Notes: a model not told the origin generated them from the letters alone. Shown: positions 36,121 to 45,628, numbered from the stretch's first letter. The stretch is 64,000 nucleotides of DNA from Anthropogastromicrobium sp963652495 (GCA_963652495.1 CAVJTU010000003.1:7138-71137), one strand, 5' to 3'. Translations and numbers: made by a program.

Positions 36121-36999
36121 ATGCAGATACCGGAATACGAAAATTATCATGAAACGAAGTCACACAGCACACCCGATTTTCCTTACAATACCTATATTTG
36201 TTCCATTCCGCTTGACTTTGAGAAGGTGCCGCTTCACTGGCATGATGAGGTGGAAATTATCTATATTAAAAAGGGACGCGGGCGCGTCACCTTGGATTTT
36301 ACTTCCTTTTATGTGGAAGCAGGCGATATCATTGTAGTCAGCCCCGGACAGCTCCATGCCATCGGCCCGGCTGAGCATTCAATGGAATATGAAAATATCA
36401 TTTTTTCACTGGACCTGCTGCGAACAGGCAGCATGGATGCCTTGAATCAGGAATTCTTTGAGCCCTTTTTAGCAGGTGCAATCGGCTTTGAGCATCTGAT
36501 CTGCCGCGACCACGAGAATTACCCGGCACTCTCCTCATGTTTAAACCGCGCTGACAATATCTGCCGCAGTTTTCCAAAAGGCTACCGTCTCGCAATAAAG
36601 GGCTGTCTTTTTGAATTCTTCTATACCATATTCACAAATTCTACAGATATTCCTTCTGCAAAAAGCGATTCACGCCTGGAACGATTAAAAAGTGTGCTTA
36701 AATATATTGAAATGCACTACTCTCATCCTATTTCGATTGATGAGATTGCAGCTGTCGCAAGCTTTTCTGCATCGCACTTCATGCGCTTTTTTAAGGCGGC
36801 AATGGGAATGTCCTTTACTTCCTATCTGTCTGCCTACCGTCTGTCAATGGCAGCACGTCTGCTTGTCTCGACAAATGACAGTATCTTAGACATTGCGCTC
36901 TCCTGCGGCTATGAAAATCTTTCTTATTTCAATCGTTCGTTTAAAAAACGATACAAAAAGACCCCCGGCGAATACCGCCGAGGGTCTGACGAAGCCTGA
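36121..36999 (+). CDS. AraC family regulator with cupin sensor domain
   Basis: This is a 292-residue regulator. The N-terminal cupin (about residues 25-100) has PLHWHDEVEIIYIKKGRGRV and AGDIIVVSPGQLHAIG, typical of sugar-binding AraC proteins. The C-terminal double helix-turn-helix (about 190-285) shows ASFSASHFMRFFKAAMGMSFTSYL and SCGYENLSYFNRSFKKRYKKTPGEYRR. ATG at 36121 has AGGAGG 9 bases upstream; the frame is open earlier but lacks a site. It is divergent from glgP and may regulate the glucan genes. The last codons encode a GC-rich stem (36962-36987). Confidence 0.93.
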   Translation: MQIPEYENYHETKSHSTPDFPYNTYICSIPLDFEKVPLHWHDEVEIIYIKKGRGRVTLDFTSFYVEAGDIIVVSPGQLHAIGPAEHSMEYENIIFSLDLLRTGSMDALNQEFFEPFLAGAIGFEHLICRDHENYPALSSCLNRADNICRSFPKGYRLAIKGCLFEFFYTIFTNSTDIPSAKSDSRLERLKSVLKYIEMHYSHPISIDEIAAVASFSASHFMRFFKAAMGMSFTSYLSAYRLSMAARLLVSTNDSILDIALSCGYENLSYFNRSFKKRYKKTPGEYRRGSDEA

Positions 37000-37048
37000 T
37001 GATTTAACCATTTGACTTCTTATTTATTCTTTGTTTTTTTCGATCTGC

Positions 37049-38956
37049 TTACTCACCAATCTTATTTCCGGTATATAGCTGATAGTATTTACCCTTCTGA
37101 GCGATCAGATCATCGTGCGTTCCGCGCTCGATGATGCGGCCCTGCTCTAAGACCATGATACAGTCGCTGTTCTTAACGGTAGACAGACGGTGTGCGATAA
37201 CAAACGTCGTTCTTCCGTGCATCAGCTTATCCATACCATCCTGAACGATCTTCTCCGTTCTGGTATCGATGGAACTGGTTGCCTCATCCAGAATCAATAC
37301 CGGCGGGTCTGCGACTGCGGCGCGGGCAATGGCAAGAAGCTGACGCTCACCCTGGCTTAAGTTCGCACCGTCTCCGGTCAGCATGGTATCGTAACCCTGC
37401 GGCAGTCTGCGGATAAAGCCGTCTGCATTTGCCAGTCTCGCTGCTGCATGCACTTCTTCCTCAGTTGCATCCAGCTTTCCGTAGCGGATATTTTCCATAA
37501 CAGTTCCGGTAAACAGATGTGTATCTTGGAGAACGATTCCAAGAGAATGACGAAGATCATCCTTCTTGATCTTTCCGATATTGATGCCATCGTAGCGAAT
37601 CTTTCCATCCTGAATGTCGTAAAAACGGTTGATCAAATTGGTGATCGTGGTCTTTCCGGCACCGGTAGAACCGACGAATGCGATCTTCTGACCCGGCTGT
37701 GCATACAGACTGACATCATGCAAAACCATCTTGTCATCATTATAACCGAAATCTACGTGTTCAAAGACAACATCGCCCTTTAACTGTCTGTAATCGGTAG
37801 TTTTCTCTGCCTTGTGATAGTGCTTCCATGCCCAGGTACCTGTTCTCTTATCCGACTCTGTGATCGTGCCATCTGCATTGACAATGGCATCTGTCAGAGT
37901 AACATAACCCTCATCGAGTTCTGGCTTCTCATCAATCAGATTGAAAATACGGTTGCCGCCTGCAAGAGCCATTACGATACTGTTTAACTGATTGCTGATC
38001 TGGTTAATCGGCTGCTGGAAGCTCTTATTTAATGTCAAAAAGCTGGCAAGACTTCCCAATGTGAAGCCGCCGATGCCGTTGATTGCCACAATACCGCCGA
38101 CAATCGCAACCACTACGTAGCTTAAATTTCCGAGCTGTACGTTAATCGGTCCTAAGATATTTGCAAAACGGTTTGCATTGTACGCACTTGAGAACAGTTC
38201 ATCGTTCAGCTTATCAAAACGCTCGATGCTCTCCTCCTCGTGACAAAAGACCTTTACGACCTTCTGACCATCCATCATTTCCTCAATGTAACCATTCAGC
38301 GTACCGATATTTTTCTGCTGGGCAACGAAGAACTTACCACTCTTCGACGCGGCCTGCTTACTGCACCATATTACAATAGCCACCATTACAAGTGACACAC
38401 CTGTCAGCGGAACGCTCAAAATGATCATGTAAACAAATACGTTTACAATACTGATAAGGCTGTTGATGAACTGCGGAATACTCTGGCTGATCATCTGGCG
38501 CAGCGTATCGACATCGTTTGTGTACATAGACATGATGTCGCCATGCTTATGTGTATCAAAATATTTGATTGGAAGTGATTCCATATGGCTGAACATGTCA
38601 TTACGGATATTTCGCATCGTTCCCTGCGTTACATAAACCATAATCTTGGTGTTGCCAAATGTAGCTGCAATACCGATTGCATATAAAATACCCATACGCA
38701 CAATTGCACTCGCCAGCTGCGTATAATCCGGATTGTCCTGCTCCATTAAAGGCATGATATAGCTGTCGATCAGCGTCTTTGTGAACATCGTTCCCTGTGT
38801 ATTGGCATATACGCTGACGAAAATACAGATCAGCACAAATATACACTGCAGTGGGTAACGCTTCATAACGTATGACATAATACGGCAAAATACCTTACTC
38901 GGATTTTCTACCTTTTCCTTTTGTCCTAAATTACGTCTCTGTCCTGGTCCCGGCAT
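37049..38956 (-). CDS. ABC exporter subunit, fused permease-ATPase (B)
   Basis: This is a 635-residue half-transporter of the multidrug/lipid exporter type. Six membrane segments span about residues 30-330 and the ATPase domain about 390-625. Motifs: Walker A GSTGAGKTT, signature NLSQGERQLLAIARA (LSQGE instead of LSGGQ), Walker B VLILDEATSSID, and switch IAHRLST. The start overlaps the stop of the partner gene by one base. With the other subunit it should form a heterodimer. The operon starts with a MarR regulator, the usual layout for drug or toxic-compound export. Substrate unknown. Confidence 0.95.
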   Translation of the reverse strand: MPGPGQRRNLGQKEKVENPSKVFCRIMSYVMKRYPLQCIFVLICIFVSVYANTQGTMFTKTLIDSYIMPLMEQDNPDYTQLASAIVRMGILYAIGIAATFGNTKIMVYVTQGTMRNIRNDMFSHMESLPIKYFDTHKHGDIMSMYTNDVDTLRQMISQSIPQFINSLISIVNVFVYMIILSVPLTGVSLVMVAIVIWCSKQAASKSGKFFVAQQKNIGTLNGYIEEMMDGQKVVKVFCHEEESIERFDKLNDELFSSAYNANRFANILGPINVQLGNLSYVVVAIVGGIVAINGIGGFTLGSLASFLTLNKSFQQPINQISNQLNSIVMALAGGNRIFNLIDEKPELDEGYVTLTDAIVNADGTITESDKRTGTWAWKHYHKAEKTTDYRQLKGDVVFEHVDFGYNDDKMVLHDVSLYAQPGQKIAFVGSTGAGKTTITNLINRFYDIQDGKIRYDGINIGKIKKDDLRHSLGIVLQDTHLFTGTVMENIRYGKLDATEEEVHAAARLANADGFIRRLPQGYDTMLTGDGANLSQGERQLLAIARAAVADPPVLILDEATSSIDTRTEKIVQDGMDKLMHGRTTFVIAHRLSTVKNSDCIMVLEQGRIIERGTHDDLIAQKGKYYQLYTGNKIGE

Positions 38957-40716
38957 TACTGATCACCGCCTTTCTCATCAAAATCTCCGCTGCCATTCGT
39001 CTGAGATTCGTATACTTCACGATAAATCTCACTTCTTTCAATCAATTCTTCATGTGTTCCGATATCACTTATCTTACCGTCATCCATAACGATAATGCGG
39101 TCTGCACCCTGCACGCTGGAAATACGCTGTGCAATGATGATCTTTGTCGTGTCCGGAATCTCTGTGGCAAATGCCTGACGGATCTTCGCATCCGTTGCCG
39201 TATCAACTGCACTCGTAGAGTCATCGAGAATCAGGATCTTTGGCTTCTTAAGAAGTGCTCTTGCGATACAAAGACGCTGTTTCTGACCACCGGATACGTT
39301 ATTTCCTCCCTGCTCGATATATGTGTTATAACGTTCTGGGAAACGCTCGATAAACTCATCTGCACAGGCAAGTTTACATACACGGATACATTCTTCGTCA
39401 GATGCTTCCTTATCACCCCAGCGAAGATTATCAAGAATCGTACCGGAGAACAGGACATTTTTCTGCAAAACAACGCTAACCTGATTACGAAGTACCTCCA
39501 TATCGTACTTACGCACATCAAGACCACCGACTTTAACGCTTCCTTCCTGCACATCGTACAGACGGCTGATCAGATTAACAAGACTGGACTTTGCAGAACC
39601 GGTTCCTCCAATCAGACCAATCGTCTCACCGGATTGAATAGAAAGGTTAATATCCGACAGAATCGGCTTTTCACTGCCTTCGCTGTAGCGGAATGTAACA
39701 TGATCAAACTCGATGCTGCCATCCTTTACTGTCTCTACCGGATTCTCAGGATTCTTCAGATTCGGCTTCTCGTTTAACACTTCACAGATACGCTCTGCAC
39801 TGGCAATACTCATGGTAATCATAACGAAAACCATAGACAGCATCATAAGACTCATCAAAATACTCATGCAATAAGTCAAAAGGCTCATCAGCTTACCTGT
39901 AGTCAGTGCCACACTTCCTGTTCCGATAATCATCTTTGCGCCTACCCAGCTGATCATCAGAATACATCCATAGACAGCTACCATCATGACAGGTGAGTTC
40001 CATGCCACTACACCCTCTGCCTTTACGAAGATTTTGTAAATGTTCTCACTGGCCTTTACGAACTTATTCTTCTCGTAATCTTCTCGAACATATGCCTTTA
40101 CTACACGGATTGCTGATACATTTTCCTGAACACTGGCATTTAACGCATCATACTTTGGAAATGCTTCCGTGAAGCATCTTCTTGCTGTATTTACAATAAA
40201 GAATAAAATCACGCCAAGAACGATAATTACGCAAAGAAAGATAAGTGAAATCTTTACATTTGTGATAAATGCCATTGCCATCGCGCAGATCAAACTGGCC
40301 GGTGCTCTCATACACATACGAAGAATCATCTGATATGCGTTCTGAAGATTTGTTACATCCGTGGTCAGTCTCGTTACAAGGCTGGCTGTCGAGAATTTAT
40401 CAATGTTGGAAAAGGAAAATGTCTGAATGTTGTCATACATTCCTTTTCTAATATTACGTGCAAAGCCTGCTGATGCCTTTGCACCATAAATACCTCCCAT
40501 AATGCCCGCAAACAGACCGATTGCTGCAATTACAAGCATTCCGGCTCCTACCAGACAAATATGCTTGATGTCGCCCTTGTATACACCGTCATCGATAATG
40601 GAAGCCATAAGATATGGAATTAACATCTCCATCAAAACCTCCAAAATCATGTAGCACGGTGTTGCGATTGATGCACGCTTAAACTCTTTTACATATGCAC
40701 CCAGTGTTTTTATCAC
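38956..40716 (-). CDS. ABC exporter subunit, fused permease-ATPase (A)
   Basis: This is a 586-residue half-transporter, the partner of the downstream gene. It has six membrane segments and an ATPase domain with Walker A GGTGSAKSSL, where the usual GxGKS is changed to GSAKS, signature NVSGGQKQRLCIARALL, and Walker B ILILDDSTSAVD. The aspartate in LDDS, in place of the catalytic glutamate, marks this as the degenerate ATP site common in heterodimeric exporters. A GTG start at 40716 follows GGAGGAG. It overlaps the MarR gene by 38 bp. Confidence 0.94.
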   Translation of the reverse strand: MIKTLGAYVKEFKRASIATPCYMILEVLMEMLIPYLMASIIDDGVYKGDIKHICLVGAGMLVIAAIGLFAGIMGGIYGAKASAGFARNIRKGMYDNIQTFSFSNIDKFSTASLVTRLTTDVTNLQNAYQMILRMCMRAPASLICAMAMAFITNVKISLIFLCVIIVLGVILFFIVNTARRCFTEAFPKYDALNASVQENVSAIRVVKAYVREDYEKNKFVKASENIYKIFVKAEGVVAWNSPVMMVAVYGCILMISWVGAKMIIGTGSVALTTGKLMSLLTYCMSILMSLMMLSMVFVMITMSIASAERICEVLNEKPNLKNPENPVETVKDGSIEFDHVTFRYSEGSEKPILSDINLSIQSGETIGLIGGTGSAKSSLVNLISRLYDVQEGSVKVGGLDVRKYDMEVLRNQVSVVLQKNVLFSGTILDNLRWGDKEASDEECIRVCKLACADEFIERFPERYNTYIEQGGNNVSGGQKQRLCIARALLKKPKILILDDSTSAVDTATDAKIRQAFATEIPDTTKIIIAQRISSVQGADRIIVMDDGKISDIGTHEELIERSEIYREVYESQTNGSGDFDEKGGDQ

Positions 40717-41173
40717 GGCTACTCTCCTCCTTACCTGTTACATGTTCTACATTTTGCCGGATCTTTTTGAATACCGCTAAGCAGATCCTTCGCTCCTCAT
40801 CTGTGATACCATCCTCCATAGCAGCATGCGCAAAATCAATCACCGCAATTGTATCCAGATGAACCTTTTTTCCCAGTTCTGTCAGTTCCAGCCGCTTGAG
40901 CCTCGCATCGTTCTCATCGGTTGTTCTGGTCAGATACCCCTTCTTTTCCATCAGCTGCAGGATATTGGTCACGGTCGAACGACCGATTGAAAAATGCATC
41001 TCGACATCCCTCTGGTAAACCGGTGCCTCTGAATTGTACAGAAAGCCCAGAATCCATCCGTGCATGTTCGTGACTTCATCAAATCCTGCTGCCGCAAGGC
41101 TGGTATGAATGCCTCTTTCCACGATATGATTTACCCGTTTTAAGTTAAAGCATATCGAGTCTTCTTTTCCCAT
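40679..41173 (-). CDS. MarR family transcriptional regulator
   Basis: This is a 164-residue winged-helix repressor. The recognition region reads MHFSIGRSTVTNILQLMEKKGYLTRTTDENDARLKRLELTELG, with the wing arginines. The N- and C-terminal helices should form the dimer. It is first in the operon with the ABC exporter pair and is probably an autorepressor released by the exported compound. The C-terminal tail (about 15 residues, RDKNTGCICKRV) overlaps the exporter gene and looks variable. Confidence 0.93.
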   Translation of the reverse strand: MGKEDSICFNLKRVNHIVERGIHTSLAAAGFDEVTNMHGWILGFLYNSEAPVYQRDVEMHFSIGRSTVTNILQLMEKKGYLTRTTDENDARLKRLELTELGKKVHLDTIAVIDFAHAAMEDGITDEERRICLAVFKKIRQNVEHVTGKEESSRDKNTGCICKRV

Positions 41174-41195
41174 GTAAACCTCTCTTTCCGTTTAG

Positions 41196-41256
41196 ATTGT
41201 TCGATTGCGAATTGTTCTATACAAAATCATTATAATGCTCGTCTCCATTTTGTCAA
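41196..41256 (-). promoter_or_regulatory. marR-exporter promoter with candidate operator
   Basis: On the minus strand, TTGACA (reverse complement at 41251-41256) and TATAAT (41229-41234) are 16 bp apart. Downstream of the -10, ATTGTTC occurs twice (41196-41202 and 41211-41217), 15 bp apart, with TTCG/CGAA symmetry between. This overlaps the early transcribed region and is a plausible MarR site. Confidence 0.65.
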
Positions 41257-41310
41257 CACTTTTTTGAAAGCGAATGAATTTTTTTCCCAAGAGGAATCCT
41301 CGAAGTTTTA

Positions 41311-41339
41311 TTGAATTTTTTCCCTGTTTGTGGTATTCT
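41311..41339 (+). promoter_or_regulatory. Promoter of the DtxR-type regulator gene
   Basis: TTGAAT at 41311-41316 and TATTCT at 41334-41339 are 17 bp apart, about 40 bp before the start codon. Confidence 0.6.
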
Positions 41340-41379
41340 TATGACAATATGATTTATTTTTCACACAGGAGGCCCACAT

Positions 41380-41745
41380 ATGCAAATACATGAATCTGCC
41401 GAAAACTATCTTGAAACAATCCTGATGCTTAGCAAGAAGCTCCCGGTTGTACGCTCTGTTGATATCGCCAACGAGCTTGATTTCAAAAAGTCCAGCGTCA
41501 GCATTGCAATGAAAAATTTAAGAGAAGGTGGAAAGATTACCGTGACTCAGGCAGGTTATATTTACTTGACTGACAGTGGACGTGAGATTGCCGAGATGAT
41601 CTACGAGCGTCACTTATGGCTGACCAACTGGCTGACAAGTCTTGGTGTTGACAGCACAATCGCCGCTGAGGATGCCTGCAAGATGGAGCATGTCATCAGC
41701 AAGGAAAGCTTTGATGCACTGAAGAAGCATTTCGGTCAGTTTTGA
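41380..41745 (+). CDS. Short DtxR/MntR-family metal-dependent regulator
   Basis: This 121-residue regulator has the winged helix (about 5-65, with SVDIANELDFKKSSVSIAMKNL) and the metal-binding dimerisation domain (about 66-118). It lacks the SH3-like domain of long DtxR. The ligand segment reads ACKMEHVIS, a cysteine-x-x-Glu-His pattern as in DtxR/IdeR, where MntR has glutamate; this suggests iron rather than manganese. AGGAGG precedes the ATG. It could control the iron-siderophore importer at 47-51 kb, which has a DtxR-like dyad at its promoter. Confidence 0.9.
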   Translation: MQIHESAENYLETILMLSKKLPVVRSVDIANELDFKKSSVSIAMKNLREGGKITVTQAGYIYLTDSGREIAEMIYERHLWLTNWLTSLGVDSTIAAEDACKMEHVISKESFDALKKHFGQF

Positions 41746-41768
41746 TTTCAAATGATGGTTATTGTACT

Positions 41769-43490
41769 ATGATCAAAAAACTTCTTCGTGTTTTTCTTCC
41801 CTGTTTTTGTATTCTGATTAGTCTGGGGGTACTTAGCGGCTGCACCAAGTATCCGCCGATCACCTTTTCTTCTATATTAAATATTCAGGCAGATGAATCC
41901 GGAAGCCGCACGATGACAGTTACGGCGAATAAGAAAACATTGCAAAAGCTGTTCCATAATAACAATTTTTCCTTCCAAAGTTTCATCTCTGCAAACTGCC
42001 CGAAGGATCTTGAATGGAGCTACGTGGAGACCGCTTCTTCCTATGAGCTGACTTTTGTTTTGTCTTTTAATTCACTGGATGAATATCAAGAAAAGATTGC
42101 CTCTTTGACTGGCATTGAAGATTTTTTTACAATCCTTCGGCCACAAGTCGGCGTAAAAACCGGCTTTACACTATCTGAACAGGACAACGTGATGGCTGTC
42201 TTTACCTGGTTTACGGATGCCTTGAAGGAACGTACCCAGTTAAATGACACCAATCTCTCCGCCTATCTCTCTCAACAGACAAATGAACTTATCTACAATG
42301 GACGAAGCTATACAAGCGAAAATGGCACACTCGTCTGTGATGCAGAAACGATCCTGGATGCCAAGCGAATCGATATTCTGACTTCGCTCTCACTTAACGA
42401 GTGGAAGCGCACAATTTACATCATCTTCCCAGATGAACTGAAAGACAATGCGTCAAATGTGAAAAGTTATCTGGATGGGATCGTCCCTGAGGGAATGGAT
42501 GCTGTCTGGAATACCGACACAACATGGATGCTGACATTCCATGCGGACAGTTTTGAGCAGTTATGTGTACTGACGAGCCAGCTATTCCAGTCCTCAAGCA
42601 AATCGCTTGCAAAAGAGTCAATCGTTGCAGAAAATTCGATGCGCATCGTTCATTCCTACGCAGAGCCATTTCAATTTTCGTCCTTCGTGCCTGATTCCGG
42701 TACCGCACGCGCACGCTATTTCTACAGCACCGACACGACATCTGCGCTTGCCGTATTCGATGAAGATCGAAATGAACAGGAACTTCCTTTTACACGTGAT
42801 GGCTACGATGGATATATCTGTCTGTTCGATGGTCTTGTTGACGGCGGCTGCACCTACAACTACGATGCCGTCTTCCAATATCAGCCGCAGCAGATCACCG
42901 TCTCCACACAAGTCAAATCGATTCAGCTTCTGACTCGCACGATTGCACTCTCACTCGGCGAGGTTCCAAAACTTCACCAGCAGCTGATCACAGACACGAT
43001 CGACCACGATGCCGAACATTTTGGCACGATCTCTTCCAAGACTGATGCCGAAAACCATCTGACATTGTTCTTTACTCAGACCGGAACACCTTCCTATCTT
43101 GCAAAGGGGTTCGAGGCGGTATTTGGCGGAAAGGAAACGATTGATTACTGTTCACAGACAATGGCACTATTTCAGCCGCAGCATACCTATTGTTTCACGG
43201 AAAATCTGGACTTTTCCAGTTTTCTTGTGCAGCCGGATACAACACTTATCACACTAAGTGTGCAATTTCCGGGCGGCACTGCAATCCGTGCTGATTCACT
43301 TGAGAGCAGTCTGACACAGGATTTTGCTTTTTCTGGCGCACTCTACTCTGCCAAGACTACAGATGGTACATTGACTGTTGCCATGGTGCTTTCCCAACCG
43401 AATGCTGCATACTATCTGTGTATTCTCTCGCTGCTTATTATCGTAAGTGCAATTCTTTTTTCCATATACAAATGGCTCAGCCACCGCTAA
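41769..43490 (+). CDS. Large lipoprotein of unknown function
   Basis: This is a 573-residue predicted lipoprotein. The signal peptide ends in the lipobox LGVLSGC, with acylation expected at that cysteine. A C-terminal hydrophobic segment (about residues 550-568, LCILSLLIIVSAILF) is followed by YKWLSHR, giving a membrane anchor at both ends. The long ectodomain is rich in beta-prone segments; I recognise no family. It starts 24 bp after the DtxR-type gene and is likely co-transcribed. The last five codons lie in the stem of the terminator. An earlier in-frame start exists, but the lipoprotein start is at 41769. Confidence 0.75.
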   Translation: MIKKLLRVFLPCFCILISLGVLSGCTKYPPITFSSILNIQADESGSRTMTVTANKKTLQKLFHNNNFSFQSFISANCPKDLEWSYVETASSYELTFVLSFNSLDEYQEKIASLTGIEDFFTILRPQVGVKTGFTLSEQDNVMAVFTWFTDALKERTQLNDTNLSAYLSQQTNELIYNGRSYTSENGTLVCDAETILDAKRIDILTSLSLNEWKRTIYIIFPDELKDNASNVKSYLDGIVPEGMDAVWNTDTTWMLTFHADSFEQLCVLTSQLFQSSSKSLAKESIVAENSMRIVHSYAEPFQFSSFVPDSGTARARYFYSTDTTSALAVFDEDRNEQELPFTRDGYDGYICLFDGLVDGGCTYNYDAVFQYQPQQITVSTQVKSIQLLTRTIALSLGEVPKLHQQLITDTIDHDAEHFGTISSKTDAENHLTLFFTQTGTPSYLAKGFEAVFGGKETIDYCSQTMALFQPQHTYCFTENLDFSSFLVQPDTTLITLSVQFPGGTAIRADSLESSLTQDFAFSGALYSAKTTDGTLTVAMVLSQPNAAYYLCILSLLIIVSAILFSIYKWLSHR

Positions 43491-43508
43491 TGCGGTGCTG
43501 AGCCATTT
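43471..43508 (+). terminator. Terminator overlapping the lipoprotein stop codon
   Basis: ATGGCTCAGCCACCGC pairs almost perfectly with GCGGTGCTGAGCCAT, followed by TTTCTCTTTG. The TAA stop is in the four-base loop, so the terminal codons form the left arm. Confidence 0.9.
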
Positions 43509-43585
43509 CTCTTTGATTCTTCTCTAACGCTTATTACTGCCATTTTTCATTTTTAGGGCAGATTCGGATTTGCCTGTTCTGCTGC

Positions 43586-44464
43586 TTATTTTGCAGCGGC
43601 CAGTGCATCCATTCCAAGCTTTGCGCAGCCAAGGATTCCCTGATTGTCATTCAGACTCGGAAGCACGATATAATTTTCAATATCTGCCAACTCATCCGTA
43701 TCAATATACTTATTTACCATGCGAAGTGTTTCCTTACGAATCAGATCCATCACATGAGTCTGATGCATAACACCGCCGCCGAGTACGATGCGCTCCGGTG
43801 AAAGCAGCATGATCATATCAACAAGTCCCTGTGCCACATAATAAGCCTCCAACTCCCAGACTTCACTTTTGTCGGACAGTTCATACGCTTTCTTGCCCCA
43901 GCGTTCTTCAATCGCCGGACCACTTGCCATACCCTCTAAGCATCTGCCGTGATATGGGCACTTTCCTTTATAGGTATCGTTTGGATGTGGTGCCACCAGG
44001 ATATGACCGCCTTCCGGGTGCTGCATACCGTGAAGCATCTTTCCGTCTACGATCACACCTGCACCGATTCCGGTTCCGACAGTGATATAAATGCTGTTTT
44101 TTAATCCCTTGGTGATGCCCCAGGTTGCCTCGCCGAGTGCTGCTGCATTGACATCGGTATCAAATCCAACCGGGATTTGCAATGCTTTCTTAAACTCATC
44201 GAGTACCGGATACCATCTCCATGCTAACTTCGGTGTGTTGCCTACGCAGCCGTACTTTGGCGAGTTTTCATTTAAGATAACCGGGCCGAAAAATCCGATT
44301 CCAAGTGCCTCAACCTGCTGCTCTTTGAAATATGCGATCATCTTTGGCATCGTGATTTCCGGTGGCTCGGTCGGGATGGATACACGGTCTAATACCTCGC
44401 CGTTTTCATTGCAGACAGCGAGCACCATCTTTGTACCGCCGCCCTCTAATGCGCCTATTCTCAT
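43586..44464 (-). CDS. ROK family sugar kinase (fructokinase-like)
   Basis: This is a 292-residue ROK kinase. The phosphate loop reads ALEGGGTKMVLAV, the form found in ROK fructokinases. The zinc motif HPNDTYKGKCPYHGRCLEG (about residues 158-177) has the conserved His and cysteines. The GFDTDVNAAALGE and TVGTGIGAGVI segments are typical, with the catalytic aspartate in DTDVN. GAGGAG precedes the start. It lies next to mannose-6-phosphate isomerase, consistent with hexose 6-phosphate interconversion; fructose or mannose are the likely substrates. Confidence 0.93.
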   Translation of the reverse strand: MRIGALEGGGTKMVLAVCNENGEVLDRVSIPTEPPEITMPKMIAYFKEQQVEALGIGFFGPVILNENSPKYGCVGNTPKLAWRWYPVLDEFKKALQIPVGFDTDVNAAALGEATWGITKGLKNSIYITVGTGIGAGVIVDGKMLHGMQHPEGGHILVAPHPNDTYKGKCPYHGRCLEGMASGPAIEERWGKKAYELSDKSEVWELEAYYVAQGLVDMIMLLSPERIVLGGGVMHQTHVMDLIRKETLRMVNKYIDTDELADIENYIVLPSLNDNQGILGCAKLGMDALAAAK

Positions 44465-44528
44465 TTTATTCTCCTCTATTCTCCCCTGTTTTCTCTTTTT
44501 AGGGGAGCTTCCCTATCTTATTTCAGTG

Positions 44529-44582
44529 TCGAAGCGGGCCTTCGCAATCCGCTTCGCTGCTTGCCTGATTCAGTTCAATCGA
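44529..44582 (+). repeat. AAGCGGA/TCCGCTT repeat family, copy 2
   Basis: GAAGCGG at 44531-44537 pairs with CCGCTTC at 44549-44555, followed by GCTGCTTGCCTGATTCAGTTCAA. It shares TTCGCAATCCGCTTCGCT with the copy at 51515-51563. It lies between manA and the ROK kinase gene. Confidence 0.7.
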
Positions 44583-44596
44583 GTATTTCCCGCCTC

Positions 44597-45538
44597 TTAT
44601 TTCTCGGTAATATAGGAATAGATCATCATCAGATTCTTACCCTCTGCCTTCATCTTTCCATAGCCTGCCGGAACGATCAAATGTGTACCCTTCTTTACAG
44701 GAGTGCCATCAAAAGTTCCTTCTCCGTCCAGAACACTGATGTCTACAAATGGCTGCTCCCAATCAAACTCGGCACTGCCATCTACAGTTGCCTTGCATAC
44801 GGTGTAGCATGGGCAGCTAACCAGTTTCTCAGCCTGTGCACCTGCAACGTCAAGCTTTTCATGCTCTGCTGCTGCCGGCTCAAATGGAGCCTTGATTACA
44901 TCGATGCTCTGCTGTACATGAAGTGCTCTCGGCTTACCGTCCTGAAGACGATCATAATCGTATACGCGATACGTAATATCGCTGTTTTGCTGCGTCTCAA
45001 GAATCAATGTGCCGCCCTTAATTGCGTGAACACAACCCGGATTGATCTGGAAGAAATCGCCCTTCTTTACCGGAATCTCACGGATAAACTCTTTCCAGTG
45101 CTTGCCTCGGATCATCTCTTCTACTTCCTCATGATTCTTTGCATTATGACCGATGACAATAGTGCCGCTTTCCTTTGCATCCAGAATGTACCAGCACTCC
45201 ATCTTTCCAAGAGATCCATTCTCATGCTCTGCCGCATATGCGTCATCCGGGTGAACCTGAATGCTCAAATCTGCCTTTGCATCAATAATCTTTATCAAAA
45301 GCGGGAAACGGTCTCCCTGTACATTTCCAAATAATTCTCTGTGATTCTCCCACAGCCAGCTTAATGTCTTTCCTTTGTACTCAGTATTGGCAATGGTACA
45401 ATCTCCGTGCGGATGTGCGCTGATTGCCCAGCACTCTCCGGTATTATCTCCCGGAATGTCATAACCAAAATCATCTCTTAAACGGCTTCCGCCCCAGATC
45501 ATCTGCTTAAATACCGGCTCAAGCAATAAAAGTTCCAT
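44597..45538 (-). CDS. manA: Mannose-6-phosphate isomerase, class I
   Basis: This zinc enzyme interconverts mannose 6-phosphate and fructose 6-phosphate. The 313 residues have the YxGxGCWAISAHPHGDC-like start, here GECWAISAHPHGDC, and the zinc-binding segment LSIQVHPDDAYA, with LGKMECWYIL. GCVHAIKGGTLILETQQNSDITYRVYD is the characteristic cupin motif. It lies 132 bp upstream of the ROK kinase, both on the minus strand. AAGGAGG precedes the ATG. Confidence 0.96.
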   Translation of the reverse strand: MELLLLEPVFKQMIWGGSRLRDDFGYDIPGDNTGECWAISAHPHGDCTIANTEYKGKTLSWLWENHRELFGNVQGDRFPLLIKIIDAKADLSIQVHPDDAYAAEHENGSLGKMECWYILDAKESGTIVIGHNAKNHEEVEEMIRGKHWKEFIREIPVKKGDFFQINPGCVHAIKGGTLILETQQNSDITYRVYDYDRLQDGKPRALHVQQSIDVIKAPFEPAAAEHEKLDVAGAQAEKLVSCPCYTVCKATVDGSAEFDWEQPFVDISVLDGEGTFDGTPVKKGTHLIVPAGYGKMKAEGKNLMMIYSYITEK

Positions 45539-45599
45539 AATAATTCCTCCTTATGCGATATGGCATATCACTTTTTTCAGTGACATTTTTCTTGTGTCC

Positions 45600-45628
45600 A
45601 GTATAGCGAATTTAACTGGAAGTTACAA
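45600..45628 (-). promoter_or_regulatory. manA promoter
   Basis: On the minus strand, TTGTAA (reverse complement at 45623-45628) and TATACT (45600-45605) are 17 bp apart, about 60 bp before manA. Confidence 0.65.

Noticed and set aside
37049..41173. A siderophore or heme exporter under iron control
   Set aside because: The operon begins with a MarR gene and shows no DtxR-like dyad at its promoter. Drug-type export is simpler.
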